64,000 nt of DNA, taken from Planctomycetota bacterium. GTDB lineage: Bacteria; Planctomycetota; UBA8742; UBA2392. Made by a program: the position numbers and the translations under genes. The notes under the pieces are model-generated. The model was not told the origin of the DNA, did not search any database, and worked only from the letters and a program-made list of their open reading frames with translations. The stretch covers positions 110,642-174,641 of the forward strand of contig JADZFR010000002.1 of the NCBI GenBank assembly GCA_020849795.1, written 5' to 3'. Positions 1-9,011 of the stretch are shown here, in pieces (position 1 is the stretch's first letter; every line of letters begins with the position of its first letter).

Positions 1-218
1 GCGGAACGGGAAGTTCCAGCGCAGGGCGTTCGTTCAGGCGTGTGCGGCAGCATGCTGCGACGGTGTTTGGCTGCAGCGGCGCGTCGGCGATTGTCGGACT
101 GTGCGTTTTGCACTCCACGAATTGTGACGCGTCGAAAAATCTTGCCGCGGAAATTCCGTGTTACGACTCGCACCGGGAAGGAATTCCGATTAGATAGGAA
201 GAAGGAGGAGCAGGAGCC

Positions 219-248
219 ATGTTCACCTCAAACTCGCGTCGAAGTTGA
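219..248 (+). other. possible 9-residue leader ORF (MFTSNSRRS)
   Basis: An ATG at 219 follows a very strong purine-rich Shine-Dalgarno run (GAAGGAGGAG, 201-210) at good spacing and opens a nine-codon frame that stops at 246-248. It lies about 100 nt upstream of the first real gene and 40 nt before a perfect palindrome. It could be a leader peptide, the start of a broken gene, or chance. No known attenuator was recognised. Confidence 0.25.
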
Positions 249-288
249 CCGAAGCAGCAAGGTGACAGGGCGGCTTCCCCCAGTGTAT

Positions 289-306
289 GCCCGCATTAAT
301 GCGGGC
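289..306. repeat. perfect 18-bp palindrome upstream of first gene
   Basis: The bases read GCCCGCATT/AATGCGGGC, a perfect 9+9 inverted repeat without spacer, ending 45 nt before the GTG start at 352. It could be a dimeric repressor site, or a weak stem-loop between the mini-ORF and the gene. No T-tract follows it. Confidence 0.4.
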
Positions 307-351
307 TTGACGTTTCCACCTCGACGAGCATCGGCGGGTACAGGAGAGACA

Positions 352-732
352 GTGACCGAGAAGACGAATATCTTTATCGATGGCGAGCACGCCGCAACGA
401 TTGAAGACCTTCAGCACGATGCGCCGTGGCACTACGGGACGTTGACCCCGGGCGACGCGTTCAAAGAACTGCGCGCATCTCTTGAGAAGGCGCCTTGGAG
501 TGTTGGCAACGAAGACAGTGTGGAACTTGTTGCCGCCCAGGACACCGTGGACCGCGTGAGCTGGGGCCCCGATGTAGACACCAGCGAAGTGATCACCAAG
601 TTGACGCTCGCCCAGTTTGAGCCGGACGGCCCGTGGGAGCTTGAATTCACCTCGGAATCCGACGAGAACGACGAAGACAGCGAAGACGAAAACGCCGAAG
701 CAAACGGCGAGGCAGCCGAATCAACGGTCTAG
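352..732 (+). CDS. small acidic protein of unknown function
   Basis: A 126-residue protein with no recognised family. I chose the GTG at 352 because AGGAG at 342-346 precedes it by five bases; the open frame runs back to 40, but that upstream part has arginine-rich translation unlike a protein. The body (about residues 1-100) has an alternating hydrophobic/charged pattern typical of a small globular domain, and the last 25 residues are almost all Glu, Asp, Asn and Ala. There is no signal peptide or membrane segment, so it is probably cytoplasmic. A GC-rich hairpin directly after the stop suggests a monocistronic unit. Function unknown. Confidence 0.7.
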   Translation: MTEKTNIFIDGEHAATIEDLQHDAPWHYGTLTPGDAFKELRASLEKAPWSVGNEDSVELVAAQDTVDRVSWGPDVDTSEVITKLTLAQFEPDGPWELEFTSESDENDEDSEDENAEANGEAAESTV

Positions 733-747
733 TACAAGCGCCTGCGA

Positions 748-780
748 GCGGCGGCGGCAACGCCGCCGCCCGTTTCATTT
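748..780 (+). terminator. GC-rich hairpin with GCAA tetraloop
   Basis: A 9-bp stem (748-756 with 761-769) closed by a GCAA loop lies 16 nt after the stop of the acidic protein gene and is followed by a moderately T-rich tail (CGTTTCATTT). It is a plausible intrinsic terminator. Confidence 0.6.
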
Positions 781-896
781 GTCGGGGCACGCGGCGACCC
801 AAAATCGCCAAAGCGCAATGCAACACACCACTGTCCCCTGATCCGCAATGGCGAATCGGCAATAGTGTTTGGCTTTGACAGTCCATCCACTACCTT

Positions 897-3494
897 ATGT
901 CTGCCCAGTTGGTTCACCTTTCACCGGAGCAGACATTGAGCATCCTTCGCTACCTCCCTTGCGCCCTGCTGCTCGCCTGTGGTTGCGCGTTTGTTGTTGC
1001 CGCCGAAGACGCACCCAAACCCGCACCGATTGACCCCAATGAACTGAAAGCGGCCCGAGCCCTCGCCGACACACTGACCCCGCAGGAGAAGGCGCTCTAC
1101 AACGCGCTTCGATACCTGCTGCGCCCCGAGTTTGAAGAGGAGCTGTTCAAAGGCAGGCGCTACCGGCCTTCTTCGTTGAAACCGTTTGAAGCCGCTACCA
1201 CGGAAGCGTTCTCAGATGTTGAGGCCCTGCGCCTGTGGCTCGTGATCGAAAGCGGCATGCCGCTGACGGCCGCCGCCGACAACCACCTGCGCCGCATGAT
1301 GGACACGCAGATTTCGACCACCGGCAACCTTCTCGGCCCGGCGGCGATCCAGGCGCTGATCTGCCGCGCCGCGTTGCTGCGTGGCGACGCCCGCTCGCCG
1401 GAAGCACTGAAAGAGCGCGCCGAAATGGTCTACAAAGCCGCCCAGGAGACAAAGGCGGCAACAGCGACCAACTCGCCATTTGTCAACAAGGACACTGCCC
1501 ACGCAAACTGGTTTGCGAACCACATGTGGCGCGCCGTCATCCTGCGCTGCGCCCACGACTCGGGCGTGAAAGTCGATACCTCACTTTGGGAAACCGACCT
1601 GCGCGCGCTGTGCAAATCATGGGTGCGCAAGGGCGGCTGGACCACCAACCCCCGGTATGAACAGTTCAGCCAGACCCAGCACACGAACCAGATGGGCATG
1701 ATGGCCCTGAGCCTGGCACTGAACGCGCCCGAAGGCCTGCTGTCGAAGTCCATCCAGAGCACCCTGACCAAGCAACTGAAGACCGTCACCTCCAAGCTCG
1801 AAGAATGGTCCGAGCAGTGGGAGCGCCTTGAGCCACGCGGCGCCGGCCTGTTGTTCCTTTGGGGGCTGCACAGTGAGATGACCACGGCCCGCACCAGCAT
1901 GGATGTCTGGCAGCGCGACTGCCTCACGCGCTCAACCGCAAAGGCCGACTTGCGCGGCGCATTCGTGGGCCGAAACAACCTGCTGCACGACCTGGGCCTG
2001 GGAACGCGCATCACCAAGCGCGATGAAATCGAAAGCGCCGAGACGGCCCTGGCCGCGGTCGCGTTGTGCGGCGGACTGCTGCGCAGCGGAAGCGGCCCGA
2101 TGTCTGCCCACACGCTGTCCTCCATCGGCCGCTATCTGCACGCGTTCGCGCTGCTGCATGCCAGCCAGGAACGCCAGGACGGCGGCAGCTTCAATGATCG
2201 CGTCGGCTTTGCCATTGAAGACGGTTGCGCATTCCTTGAAACCAGGCTTACCGCCGACGGCAGTTTCAGCGGCGCCAACGAGTATCAACCCGGCAACACC
2301 GGAATCTGCCTGCTGGCGCTGCTGCATGGCCGTTACGCGCGGGACTCTGAGGTCATTACGCGCGGCTTTGACAAGCTCACGACCCAATGCGAGGCAATGT
2401 CGCAGCGCGGCGTCGGCACTTACAACGCCGGCTTGATCCTGATGGCCTACCAGAAACTGTACGAGCCGGAAATGCGAGAAGCCGGCATGTTCAGCGCCAA
2501 CACCGCCAAAGAGTTTGAGTCAGCGCGCGCCAAAATTCGCAAGCTGGTCAAGCGCGACCACATGGCAGTGATTGACGCGATCATCGGCCAGCTCGACGGC
2601 TCGCGCGGGTTGCAGGGCGGCTGGGGCTACTATCCAAGCTCCAAGCTTACCCACAGCGACAACTCTTGCACCCAGTTCGCGGTGCTTGCCTACCAGGCCG
2701 GCAGTACGCTGGGCGCCAAGGTTTCGGCCACGACCTTCAAGAATGAGGCGCAGCGCCTGATCGACTCCTATGCCGAGGTGCAGGGCGCGCCAGCCGTGGA
2801 GTTTGAGTACACCAGCGAGGGCGTCGGCCGGACCGCCGTTGTGCACAAAGGCAAGATCAAAGCGGGTGGGTGGTCATACAGCGTCACGCGCTCCGGCGAC
2901 ACCATGCAGTTTACGGCAGCCGGCATCGGCAGCCTTGCGATCTGTTTGGACGAACTGAAGTCGCGAGATGCGCTGGAACAGAAGTTCGAGTTTGAAATCG
3001 CCCGGCACATCCACGGCGCGCAATTGCGCCTGGCAGCTACCTACTATACGCCGGAGATGCTGACCCAGGGTGACGGACAGCTGATGAAGATTTCCGGCGA
3101 TGGCATCGGCACTTACTACAACCTTTACTCGGTCGAACGCGGCTGTGAACTTGCCGGCCTGCGCAAGCTCAGCAACGGACTTGACTGGTACATGATCGGC
3201 GCCGAGGCCTTGATTGAGGCGCAAAACCTCGACGGCAGCTGGACCGATGGCCGCGGCTTCCGCCCGGGCATGGAGCCGACACCGAACCTGATCAACTGCG
3301 CGTGGGCCATCCTTTTCTTGAAGCGCGCGGCGCCGCCCGTGTTCACCGACCACGTTCGCCGCGACCGAAACAAAGAAGAAGACACGAAAGAGCCGGAGAA
3401 GCCCAGCAGCCCGATCACACCCGGCCCCGACGAAAAGAAGGAAGCCAAAGAGAAAGAAAAGCCACCAGAGCGAAAAGTTGAGGGTGAAGACTAG
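897..3494 (+). CDS. exported squalene-cyclase/prenyltransferase-like repeat protein
   Basis: An 865-residue exported protein built of alpha/alpha toroid repeats like those of terpenoid cyclases and prenyltransferases. The QW-like signatures are GGSFNDRVG (about residue 428), DGSFSGANEY (454), GGWGYYPSSK (574), GGWSYS (656) and DGSWTDGRG (779). The N-terminus carries a hydrophobic signal peptide, possibly cleaved after VVAA. The C-terminal 45 residues are Lys/Glu/Pro-rich and look disordered. The start is ambiguous: ATG 897 lacks a ribosome site, while TTG 936 has GGAG at 926-929 and gives a cleaner signal peptide. A TTGACA hexamer sits at 875-880. I see no DXDD cyclase motif, so a structural or binding role is as likely as catalysis. 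Two more toroid proteins follow within 6 kb. Confidence 0.75.
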   Translation: MSAQLVHLSPEQTLSILRYLPCALLLACGCAFVVAAEDAPKPAPIDPNELKAARALADTLTPQEKALYNALRYLLRPEFEEELFKGRRYRPSSLKPFEAATTEAFSDVEALRLWLVIESGMPLTAAADNHLRRMMDTQISTTGNLLGPAAIQALICRAALLRGDARSPEALKERAEMVYKAAQETKAATATNSPFVNKDTAHANWFANHMWRAVILRCAHDSGVKVDTSLWETDLRALCKSWVRKGGWTTNPRYEQFSQTQHTNQMGMMALSLALNAPEGLLSKSIQSTLTKQLKTVTSKLEEWSEQWERLEPRGAGLLFLWGLHSEMTTARTSMDVWQRDCLTRSTAKADLRGAFVGRNNLLHDLGLGTRITKRDEIESAETALAAVALCGGLLRSGSGPMSAHTLSSIGRYLHAFALLHASQERQDGGSFNDRVGFAIEDGCAFLETRLTADGSFSGANEYQPGNTGICLLALLHGRYARDSEVITRGFDKLTTQCEAMSQRGVGTYNAGLILMAYQKLYEPEMREAGMFSANTAKEFESARAKIRKLVKRDHMAVIDAIIGQLDGSRGLQGGWGYYPSSKLTHSDNSCTQFAVLAYQAGSTLGAKVSATTFKNEAQRLIDSYAEVQGAPAVEFEYTSEGVGRTAVVHKGKIKAGGWSYSVTRSGDTMQFTAAGIGSLAICLDELKSRDALEQKFEFEIARHIHGAQLRLAATYYTPEMLTQGDGQLMKISGDGIGTYYNLYSVERGCELAGLRKLSNGLDWYMIGAEALIEAQNLDGSWTDGRGFRPGMEPTPNLINCAWAILFLKRAAPPVFTDHVRRDRNKEEDTKEPEKPSSPITPGPDEKKEAKEKEKPPERKVEGED

Positions 3495-3781
3495 AAGCCG
3501 GCAGGCGCGGGAAGTCGCTCGTTGCCGATGTGCAAATGCCGGCAGATGTACCTTGCGACACCGCATGACCGCGCACACATTTGGTGTGCCTTCGTTGCTT
3601 TCTTGCTAAACTCCTCGTTCGGGTGGCAGTTCAGAGAATCCAGCCATCAACACCTTGGCGAAATGCGTATTAACCTCTTGCAGTTGCTTGGAACTCCGTA
3701 GCTAGGTTTTGCGTCTCCAGTCAATCGAATTCTCATCCGGTGTGGTTGCGGTTTCGGCGCTTGCGCCCCAGGGGATACACA
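3495..3781 (+). promoter_or_regulatory. 287-base gap and probable leader of the PDZ-toroid gene
   Basis: No gene is seen here. A GCTAAACT element (TAAACT at 3607-3612) resembles the -10 hexamers found before other genes in this window, but no good -35 precedes it. If used, it would give a leader of about 160 nt before the ATG at 3782. No clear terminator for the upstream gene was found. Confidence 0.3.
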
Positions 3782-6430
3782 ATGGGCTACTCCTTCTCAA
3801 AGAGGGCACTTCTCGTTCCCGCGGTACTTTGCGGACTGGCGCTGTTCAGTACGAACTACCAGGGAACGGACATCGAAGTCGCCCCTGCTCCGGTCGTGGT
3901 CGCAAACCACGACGCTGAACTGGAACAGCCGAAGCTGGCTCCAATCCCTGATTTTGACCCCACCCGCGTGTTGCTCGACATGGGCGGCAATGGCTCAGGC
4001 ATTCAGCCGTTGCAGGGCCCAGGCATGCAGCCGCCCGGCTGGAAACCTGACCCGCCGCTGGACCTGACTGGAAAGATGCCGGCCGACGAAGAAGTTCGTG
4101 CCGCGATCGTGAAGGCCGTTGAGTTCCTGCTCGACAGCCAGAAAGAAAACGGCGCATGGGACGTAGAGCTCTCGGGCTCGCTCCTGTCCGAGACTGCCGA
4201 CCAGGCCGTGGACGCCATCTCTGCGACGGCGCTGGCTGGCGTGTCGTTGCGCTATCACATCAAGGTTGACCCGATTCGCATCGAAGCAGCACTCAAGAAG
4301 GCCATCAACTTCGTGATCGACCGCGTCTATCGCGGCAAGCTGCCGCTCGGCGTCTGGTACGCCAACTGGCGCTACACGCTGGGGCTGAAGTTCCTGCACG
4401 GCGAATTTGTCGTCACCAAAGACGAAGAACTCAAAAACGAAATCCGCGCTGTCTCGCGCCGCATGATCAACTCCATGCTGCGACTGCAGCTGCCCCAGGA
4501 CACTGCCAAGCTGCTGGAAAAGAAGCGCAAGGCCCGCATCAGCAGCCGCCTCAAGAACTCCGGTCCGGCCGGTTTGGGCGTGGTCATGAGGCCCCCCACC
4601 GATACCGAGTATCGCGGCGGCGCACCCATCGAACGGCTCATTCCCGGCGGCACTGCTGAGGGTGCGGCCTTGCAGGTTGGCGACCGAATCATCGAAGCCG
4701 AAGGTCTGCGCATTGAAAACGCGCTCGACTTCTACCTGGAAGAAGCCAACTGGCAGGGTGGCCAGAAGGTGCGCCTCAAGATCAAGCGCGACCGCGCCGA
4801 GTTCACCAAGGACATCAGCATCAAGCCGACATGGCCCGGCTATCTTGGCCTGAAGCTCAGCCCGGGCGTTGGCGAAGGCCCGATCGTCGAGAAGTTCCTG
4901 CCCTTCAGCCCTTGCCGCGACAAGCTTGAGGTGGGCGACATCATCAACGAGGTCGAAGGCAACATGATCAGCAAGATCGACGACTTCCGGGTGCACGAAA
5001 ACGGCATCGTCCCGGGCAAGAAGATCAAGCTGAAGGTTCTGCGCGGCGAAAAGAAGAAGAAGACCAGCGTGACCATTGAAGCCAGTGGCGCGCCAGAAGG
5101 CTGGTTCGGCTTCATCGTCAAGGAAGAAGACAAGGGCGATGACAACGGCGTGGTGGTGGACGGCATTCGCCCCGACCTGTCGGCTGGCGAAGCCGGCCTG
5201 CAGGATGACGACCGCGTCACCTGGGTCGGCGACACGCCGATGCTGGGCTACGACCATTTCTTTGAGTTCCTGGGCACTGTGCCCGCCGGCAAGCAGTTCA
5301 AGATGAAGTGGGTGCGCGACGGGCAAGAGATGGAGGCCGATGTAATCGCCGACGCCGTGCCGCAGCCTTTCAACCCGCAGTTCGGCGTGACGGTCGACCG
5401 CCAGTTCCGCGCCATGTGCAACCGCGTCGACAAGGGCGGCGCCGCCGAGAAGGCGGGCATGAAGGTCGGCGACGTCTTCACTGCCATCAACGGCAACCAG
5501 ACCGGCGACTTCTTCTCGTTCCGCGACGCGTATTGGGACCTGACCGCCGGCGAAGAGGCCACGTTCACGGTCGACCGCGGAGGCAAGTCCATCGAAATCA
5601 AGTATGTGCTGCCGAAGTGGGAACCCACCACCGGCGACGCTGAAGAGGGCGTCGAAGAAGGCGGCTGGGCGTATTACCCCGAAATGGGTGAAGCCCCGAG
5701 CTTTGCAACCGCGGCCGCACTCCTGGTGTTGATGGACGTGCAGAAAGACATCGACATCAAGGGCATGCGCACGACCCTGAAGGGGCCGCTGCGCAGCGCA
5801 GCCACCCTTTTGACCAACCTGCGCGAGAAAGACAGCGCACACGGCGGCGCTGAAACCTATATGTACCGGGCCGGTTCACGCGAGCACCCGAACAACATGG
5901 GCATCGACATCCGCGGTTGCCAGGGTCGCAACGGCATCTGCGAGCTTGCCTTGAACCGTTACGGCACACGCAAGAGCGGCGACCTGAAGAAGATCATCGA
6001 CCAGTTCATCCGTTACCGCAGCGAACTCGACGTGGTACGCCGTATGGAGTACTACTACAACCCGCGCATCGGCGGCAGCCCACACAACCTTGAGCGCTGG
6101 TTCAACGCCGCTTACTACTGGCTGTTCAGCCACTACTGGACATTGATCGCCGCCAAGGACTGCGGCAAAGCCCAGTTCAAGGACATCAACGAAATCTGCG
6201 TCAAGGCGCTGATGCAGACCCGCAACGCCGACGGCACGTGGCTGGGCCACCCCAGCTTCGGCAAGCTGTGCGGCACGTGCGAAGCCCTGTGGATCCTGGG
6301 TGAAACGGAAGGCGGCTGGAAAGACGGCTACACCCCCAAGACCCAGCCCACGGACCCGAACAACCCGACAACGCAGGACAAGAAGACCAACCCGGACGAC
6401 GAGCAACCGGAAGAAACACCCGAAGAGTAG
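3782..6430 (+). CDS. exported toroid protein with four internal PDZ domains
   Basis: An 882-residue exported protein. After a signal peptide (about residues 1-28) comes a helical toroid-like segment (about 100-240), then four consecutive PDZ domains (about 262-350, 353-433, 438-526 and 533-613). Each PDZ shows the carboxylate-loop and VGD-type signature, for example GAAEKAGMKVGDVFTAING in the fourth. The toroid resumes at about 620-846 (GGWAYYPEMG, DGTWLGHPSFG), so the PDZ block looks inserted into one cyclase-like fold. The tail is Asp/Glu/Pro/Thr-rich. I chose ATG 3782, which has AGGGGA just upstream, over the ATG-less N-terminal extension to 3740. No protease domain is present, so PDZ-mediated scaffolding in the periplasm is the simplest guess. 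A hairpin terminator follows. Confidence 0.8.
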   Translation: MGYSFSKRALLVPAVLCGLALFSTNYQGTDIEVAPAPVVVANHDAELEQPKLAPIPDFDPTRVLLDMGGNGSGIQPLQGPGMQPPGWKPDPPLDLTGKMPADEEVRAAIVKAVEFLLDSQKENGAWDVELSGSLLSETADQAVDAISATALAGVSLRYHIKVDPIRIEAALKKAINFVIDRVYRGKLPLGVWYANWRYTLGLKFLHGEFVVTKDEELKNEIRAVSRRMINSMLRLQLPQDTAKLLEKKRKARISSRLKNSGPAGLGVVMRPPTDTEYRGGAPIERLIPGGTAEGAALQVGDRIIEAEGLRIENALDFYLEEANWQGGQKVRLKIKRDRAEFTKDISIKPTWPGYLGLKLSPGVGEGPIVEKFLPFSPCRDKLEVGDIINEVEGNMISKIDDFRVHENGIVPGKKIKLKVLRGEKKKKTSVTIEASGAPEGWFGFIVKEEDKGDDNGVVVDGIRPDLSAGEAGLQDDDRVTWVGDTPMLGYDHFFEFLGTVPAGKQFKMKWVRDGQEMEADVIADAVPQPFNPQFGVTVDRQFRAMCNRVDKGGAAEKAGMKVGDVFTAINGNQTGDFFSFRDAYWDLTAGEEATFTVDRGGKSIEIKYVLPKWEPTTGDAEEGVEEGGWAYYPEMGEAPSFATAAALLVLMDVQKDIDIKGMRTTLKGPLRSAATLLTNLREKDSAHGGAETYMYRAGSREHPNNMGIDIRGCQGRNGICELALNRYGTRKSGDLKKIIDQFIRYRSELDVVRRMEYYYNPRIGGSPHNLERWFNAAYYWLFSHYWTLIAAKDCGKAQFKDINEICVKALMQTRNADGTWLGHPSFGKLCGTCEALWILGETEGGWKDGYTPKTQPTDPNNPTTQDKKTNPDDEQPEETPEE

Positions 6431-6448
6431 TTTCGATCAGGCAAGCCC

Positions 6449-6480
6449 AACCGCCGCGTGAATCGCGGCGGTTATCATTT
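6449..6480 (+). terminator. intrinsic terminator after PDZ-toroid gene
   Basis: A perfect 10-bp stem (6449-6458 with 6464-6473) with loop TGAAT lies 19 nt after the stop and is followed by ATCATTT. It separates this gene from the HlyD-like gene. Confidence 0.7.
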
Positions 6481-6580
6481 GCACAGGTTGCCGCATCCTG
6501 ACAATTTCCCTTCCCCCGGCGGGGTGATATGCGTAATCATGGTGTTCCCTCATCCTGGATGTGCCCACGGAGACTTTCCG

Positions 6581-7747
6581 ATGCGTCTTAAGATTTTTTC
6601 CGCCTTGCTGATCACCCTTGCCGTGGCCGGCGTTTCGCAGGCCCAGGACGAAGGCAAGATTCTTTCCGGCAAGCTGGAAGCCGCCCAGGCCACCGAGATC
6701 AAGGTGGACCTGCAGGCCTACAGTGGCGAGTTGCGACTGAAATGGATCGCCACGCCCGGCATGGCCATGAAGGCCGGCGACAAACTTGCCGAGCTTGAGG
6801 CGCCCGACTACGCCGACGCGCTGGAGCGCAGTCGCGAAGGCCTTACCGCGGCCGAACTTGGCCTGCAGGCGATGAAGGACGCAGCCAGGCAGTACGAAGA
6901 CGGCTTTCCTGAGCAGGTGCTGGCGGCGCAGCGCCGCCTTGAGCGCGCCCGCGAAGAACTGCAGTTCTTTCGCGAGGTGGACCGCAAGCAGCAGGTGCGC
7001 AACAATGAAATGAACCTCGAATCCAGCAAGTTCAGCATCGAAGACCAGGAAGAAGAGCTGGCGCAGCTTGAAAAACTGTACAAGGGCAACGATCTCGCCA
7101 AGGAGAGCCAGGACATCGTGCTGAACCGCAGCAAGCGCCGCCTGGTCCAAAGCAAAGAGCGCCACAAAATGGCCCAGGACCGCCACGACCGCTGGTTGAA
7201 AGTAGACCTGCCGCGCCGCGAACAAGACCTCGAAAGCGCGGTCAAGGGCGCCGAGCTGGAGATGCAGCGCATCGACACCCTGAAAGCCAACGGCAACGCT
7301 GACCTGAAGTCCAAGCTCACGGGTGCCGAGCGCAGGCTCAAAGATGCCGCGCAGTACCATGCCAAGCTTGAAGCCGACTCCAAAGCGCTCGTGCTGATTG
7401 CGCCCCATGATGGCGTAATGCTCGCGGGCGGTCTTGCCGGCAATGATGGCGTCGCTATGCCGGCCAAGGCGGGCGACAAAATCAACCGCGGGCAGGCACT
7501 GGTCTCTGTCATCAACACCTCCACGCTTCACGTCACCGTGCCAGTGCTGGCCAACGCCCGCGCCAAATATCAACCGGGCACCAAGGTAGCGGTAAAGAGC
7601 GACGAGCTTGCTGTCAGCGGCAGCGGCACCGTCAAGCTGATCGGCGTGCTGGTACGTGACGGCAAGGTCAGCGCGCGCATCGAAGTGGACAACGCCGAGG
7701 GCAAGTTCCTGCCCGGCGCCAAGGTCGGTGTTTCGCTGCCCGAATAG
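6581..7747 (+). CDS. HlyD-family periplasmic adaptor protein
   Basis: A 388-residue protein with a signal peptide (residues 1-21, cleavage after SQA), a split biotinyl/lipoyl-like beta domain (about 30-75, rejoining near 280-320), a long Glu/Arg/Gln-rich coiled-coil hairpin (about 85-265) and a C-terminal beta-barrel-like region. This is the arrangement of membrane-fusion proteins of RND and ABC exporters. ATG 6581 was chosen because it starts the signal peptide and has GGAG at 6569-6572. No transporter or outer-membrane channel gene is adjacent, so it is an orphan adaptor here. The next gene, a toroid lipoprotein, starts 28 nt after its stop, so the two are probably co-transcribed. Confidence 0.8.
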   Translation: MRLKIFSALLITLAVAGVSQAQDEGKILSGKLEAAQATEIKVDLQAYSGELRLKWIATPGMAMKAGDKLAELEAPDYADALERSREGLTAAELGLQAMKDAARQYEDGFPEQVLAAQRRLERAREELQFFREVDRKQQVRNNEMNLESSKFSIEDQEEELAQLEKLYKGNDLAKESQDIVLNRSKRRLVQSKERHKMAQDRHDRWLKVDLPRREQDLESAVKGAELEMQRIDTLKANGNADLKSKLTGAERRLKDAAQYHAKLEADSKALVLIAPHDGVMLAGGLAGNDGVAMPAKAGDKINRGQALVSVINTSTLHVTVPVLANARAKYQPGTKVAVKSDELAVSGSGTVKLIGVLVRDGKVSARIEVDNAEGKFLPGAKVGVSLPE

Positions 7748-7775
7748 TCTGATTGCTTGCCCAGCAGGAGTGCGC

Positions 7776-8999
7776 GTGCGCCCAACATTGATCATCCTTG
7801 CCGCCGTCGGGCTGGCCCTTTGCGGCTGTACGAAAAGTGCCGACAACCAGCCCGCGCCGGTAGCACCCGCGCCGACGCCAACGCCGGGTGCCACGCCGGC
7901 AGCGGGCGTGTGGAAGTACCAGCAGAACCTGGACCGGGCCGTGCGCTGGGCGCTGGACAACCAGAAGCGGCAGGGCGACTGGGGCTACATGACCGAGCGC
8001 CCCAACGACATCTACCTCGGCAGCATCAACAGCCTGCACGTCTGGGGCAACGCCAGCACCGCGCTGTGTCTGATGGGCCTGCTGATGCAGCCACCCACCG
8101 ACGAGATCAATGCTGCGCTGGCCAAGGGCTTTGAATACCTGATTGACGCGCCAGATACGCCGCGCGCGACCATGAATACCTTTTACAACGTGTGGTCGCA
8201 CACCTACATGATACAGGCCCTGACACGCGCCATGGCCGACGCGCGCTTTGCCAAAGACAAGCCGCGGCTGCGCAAACGCGCCGAACATGAGCTGCGGCGG
8301 CTGCTGGACCACCAGTCGCTCGACGGCGGCTGGGGCTATTACGACTTTGACTATCGCACTTTGCGCCCCAGCGGCGACATCAGCACGGCGTTCACCACGG
8401 CGGCGGCGCTGGTGGCGATGCATGAAGCCTTCAAGTCCGACCTGCGCCTGGGCCGCAGCGAATCCAACCCCGACGGCGAAGGCCTGCGCGACCACAACGT
8501 GCAGATCGCGCTGGACTATCTTCAGCGCCATCGCATCCCCAACGGCGCCTACTACTACAGCAGCGGCCACATGCACCACCCACAGGGCGTGGCGAATCTG
8601 CCGCGCGGCAGCCTGGGCCGCAGCCAGTCTGGTGACAACGCGCTGAACCTGTGGGGACGCCTGGTCACGCAGGACATGCTCAAGGCGCAACTCGACACGT
8701 TTCTCGGCCCGGAACACGTGTTCATTGAAATCGGCCGCGGCCGCCAGTTCCCGCACGAGGCCTGGTACGCCACGGCGCCGTACTACTACTACTTCGGGCA
8801 CTACCATGCATCGCGCAACGTGCTGGCGCTTGCCAAGGCCGACCAGCCGAAGTACGGCGACAAGCTGGGCGAGCTGGTCGTGGCTGGCCAATACGATGAC
8901 GGCAGTTTCTGGGACTACCCGCTGTATGGCTATGCCAAGCCGTATGGCACCGGGTTCGGCATCATCATCCTGAGCAACTGCAAGAAGGCCATGGAATAG
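7776..8999 (+). CDS. toroid-repeat lipoprotein
   Basis: A 407-residue predicted lipoprotein. GTG 7776 was chosen because AGGAG (7766-7770) precedes it and it opens directly into a lipoprotein signal (hydrophobic run ending LALCGCTKS). A Pro/Ala/Thr linker of about 25 residues follows. The rest has squalene-cyclase/prenyltransferase-like helical repeats with QGDWGYMTE (about residue 68) and DGGWGYYDFD (about 184). It is the third toroid protein in this stretch and is shorter than a complete cyclase. It lies just behind the HlyD-like gene and ends 12 nt from the convergent DapA-family gene. Substrate unknown; probably membrane-attached in the periplasm. Confidence 0.75.
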   Translation: MRPTLIILAAVGLALCGCTKSADNQPAPVAPAPTPTPGATPAAGVWKYQQNLDRAVRWALDNQKRQGDWGYMTERPNDIYLGSINSLHVWGNASTALCLMGLLMQPPTDEINAALAKGFEYLIDAPDTPRATMNTFYNVWSHTYMIQALTRAMADARFAKDKPRLRKRAEHELRRLLDHQSLDGGWGYYDFDYRTLRPSGDISTAFTTAAALVAMHEAFKSDLRLGRSESNPDGEGLRDHNVQIALDYLQRHRIPNGAYYYSSGHMHHPQGVANLPRGSLGRSQSGDNALNLWGRLVTQDMLKAQLDTFLGPEHVFIEIGRGRQFPHEAWYATAPYYYYFGHYHASRNVLALAKADQPKYGDKLGELVVAGQYDDGSFWDYPLYGYAKPYGTGFGIIILSNCKKAME

Positions 9000-9011
9000 C
9001 AGCGGCGCACA

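Noticed and set aside
936..3494. True squalene-hopene cyclase
   Set aside because: The protein has a signal peptide and no visible DXDD acid motif; only the helical toroid repeats are shared.
3995..5842. Minus-strand open frame of 615 codons inside the PDZ-toroid gene
   Set aside because: Composition is typical of antisense GC-rich shadows (Ala/Leu/His/Asp) and no start signal is present; PDZ domains are on the plus strand.
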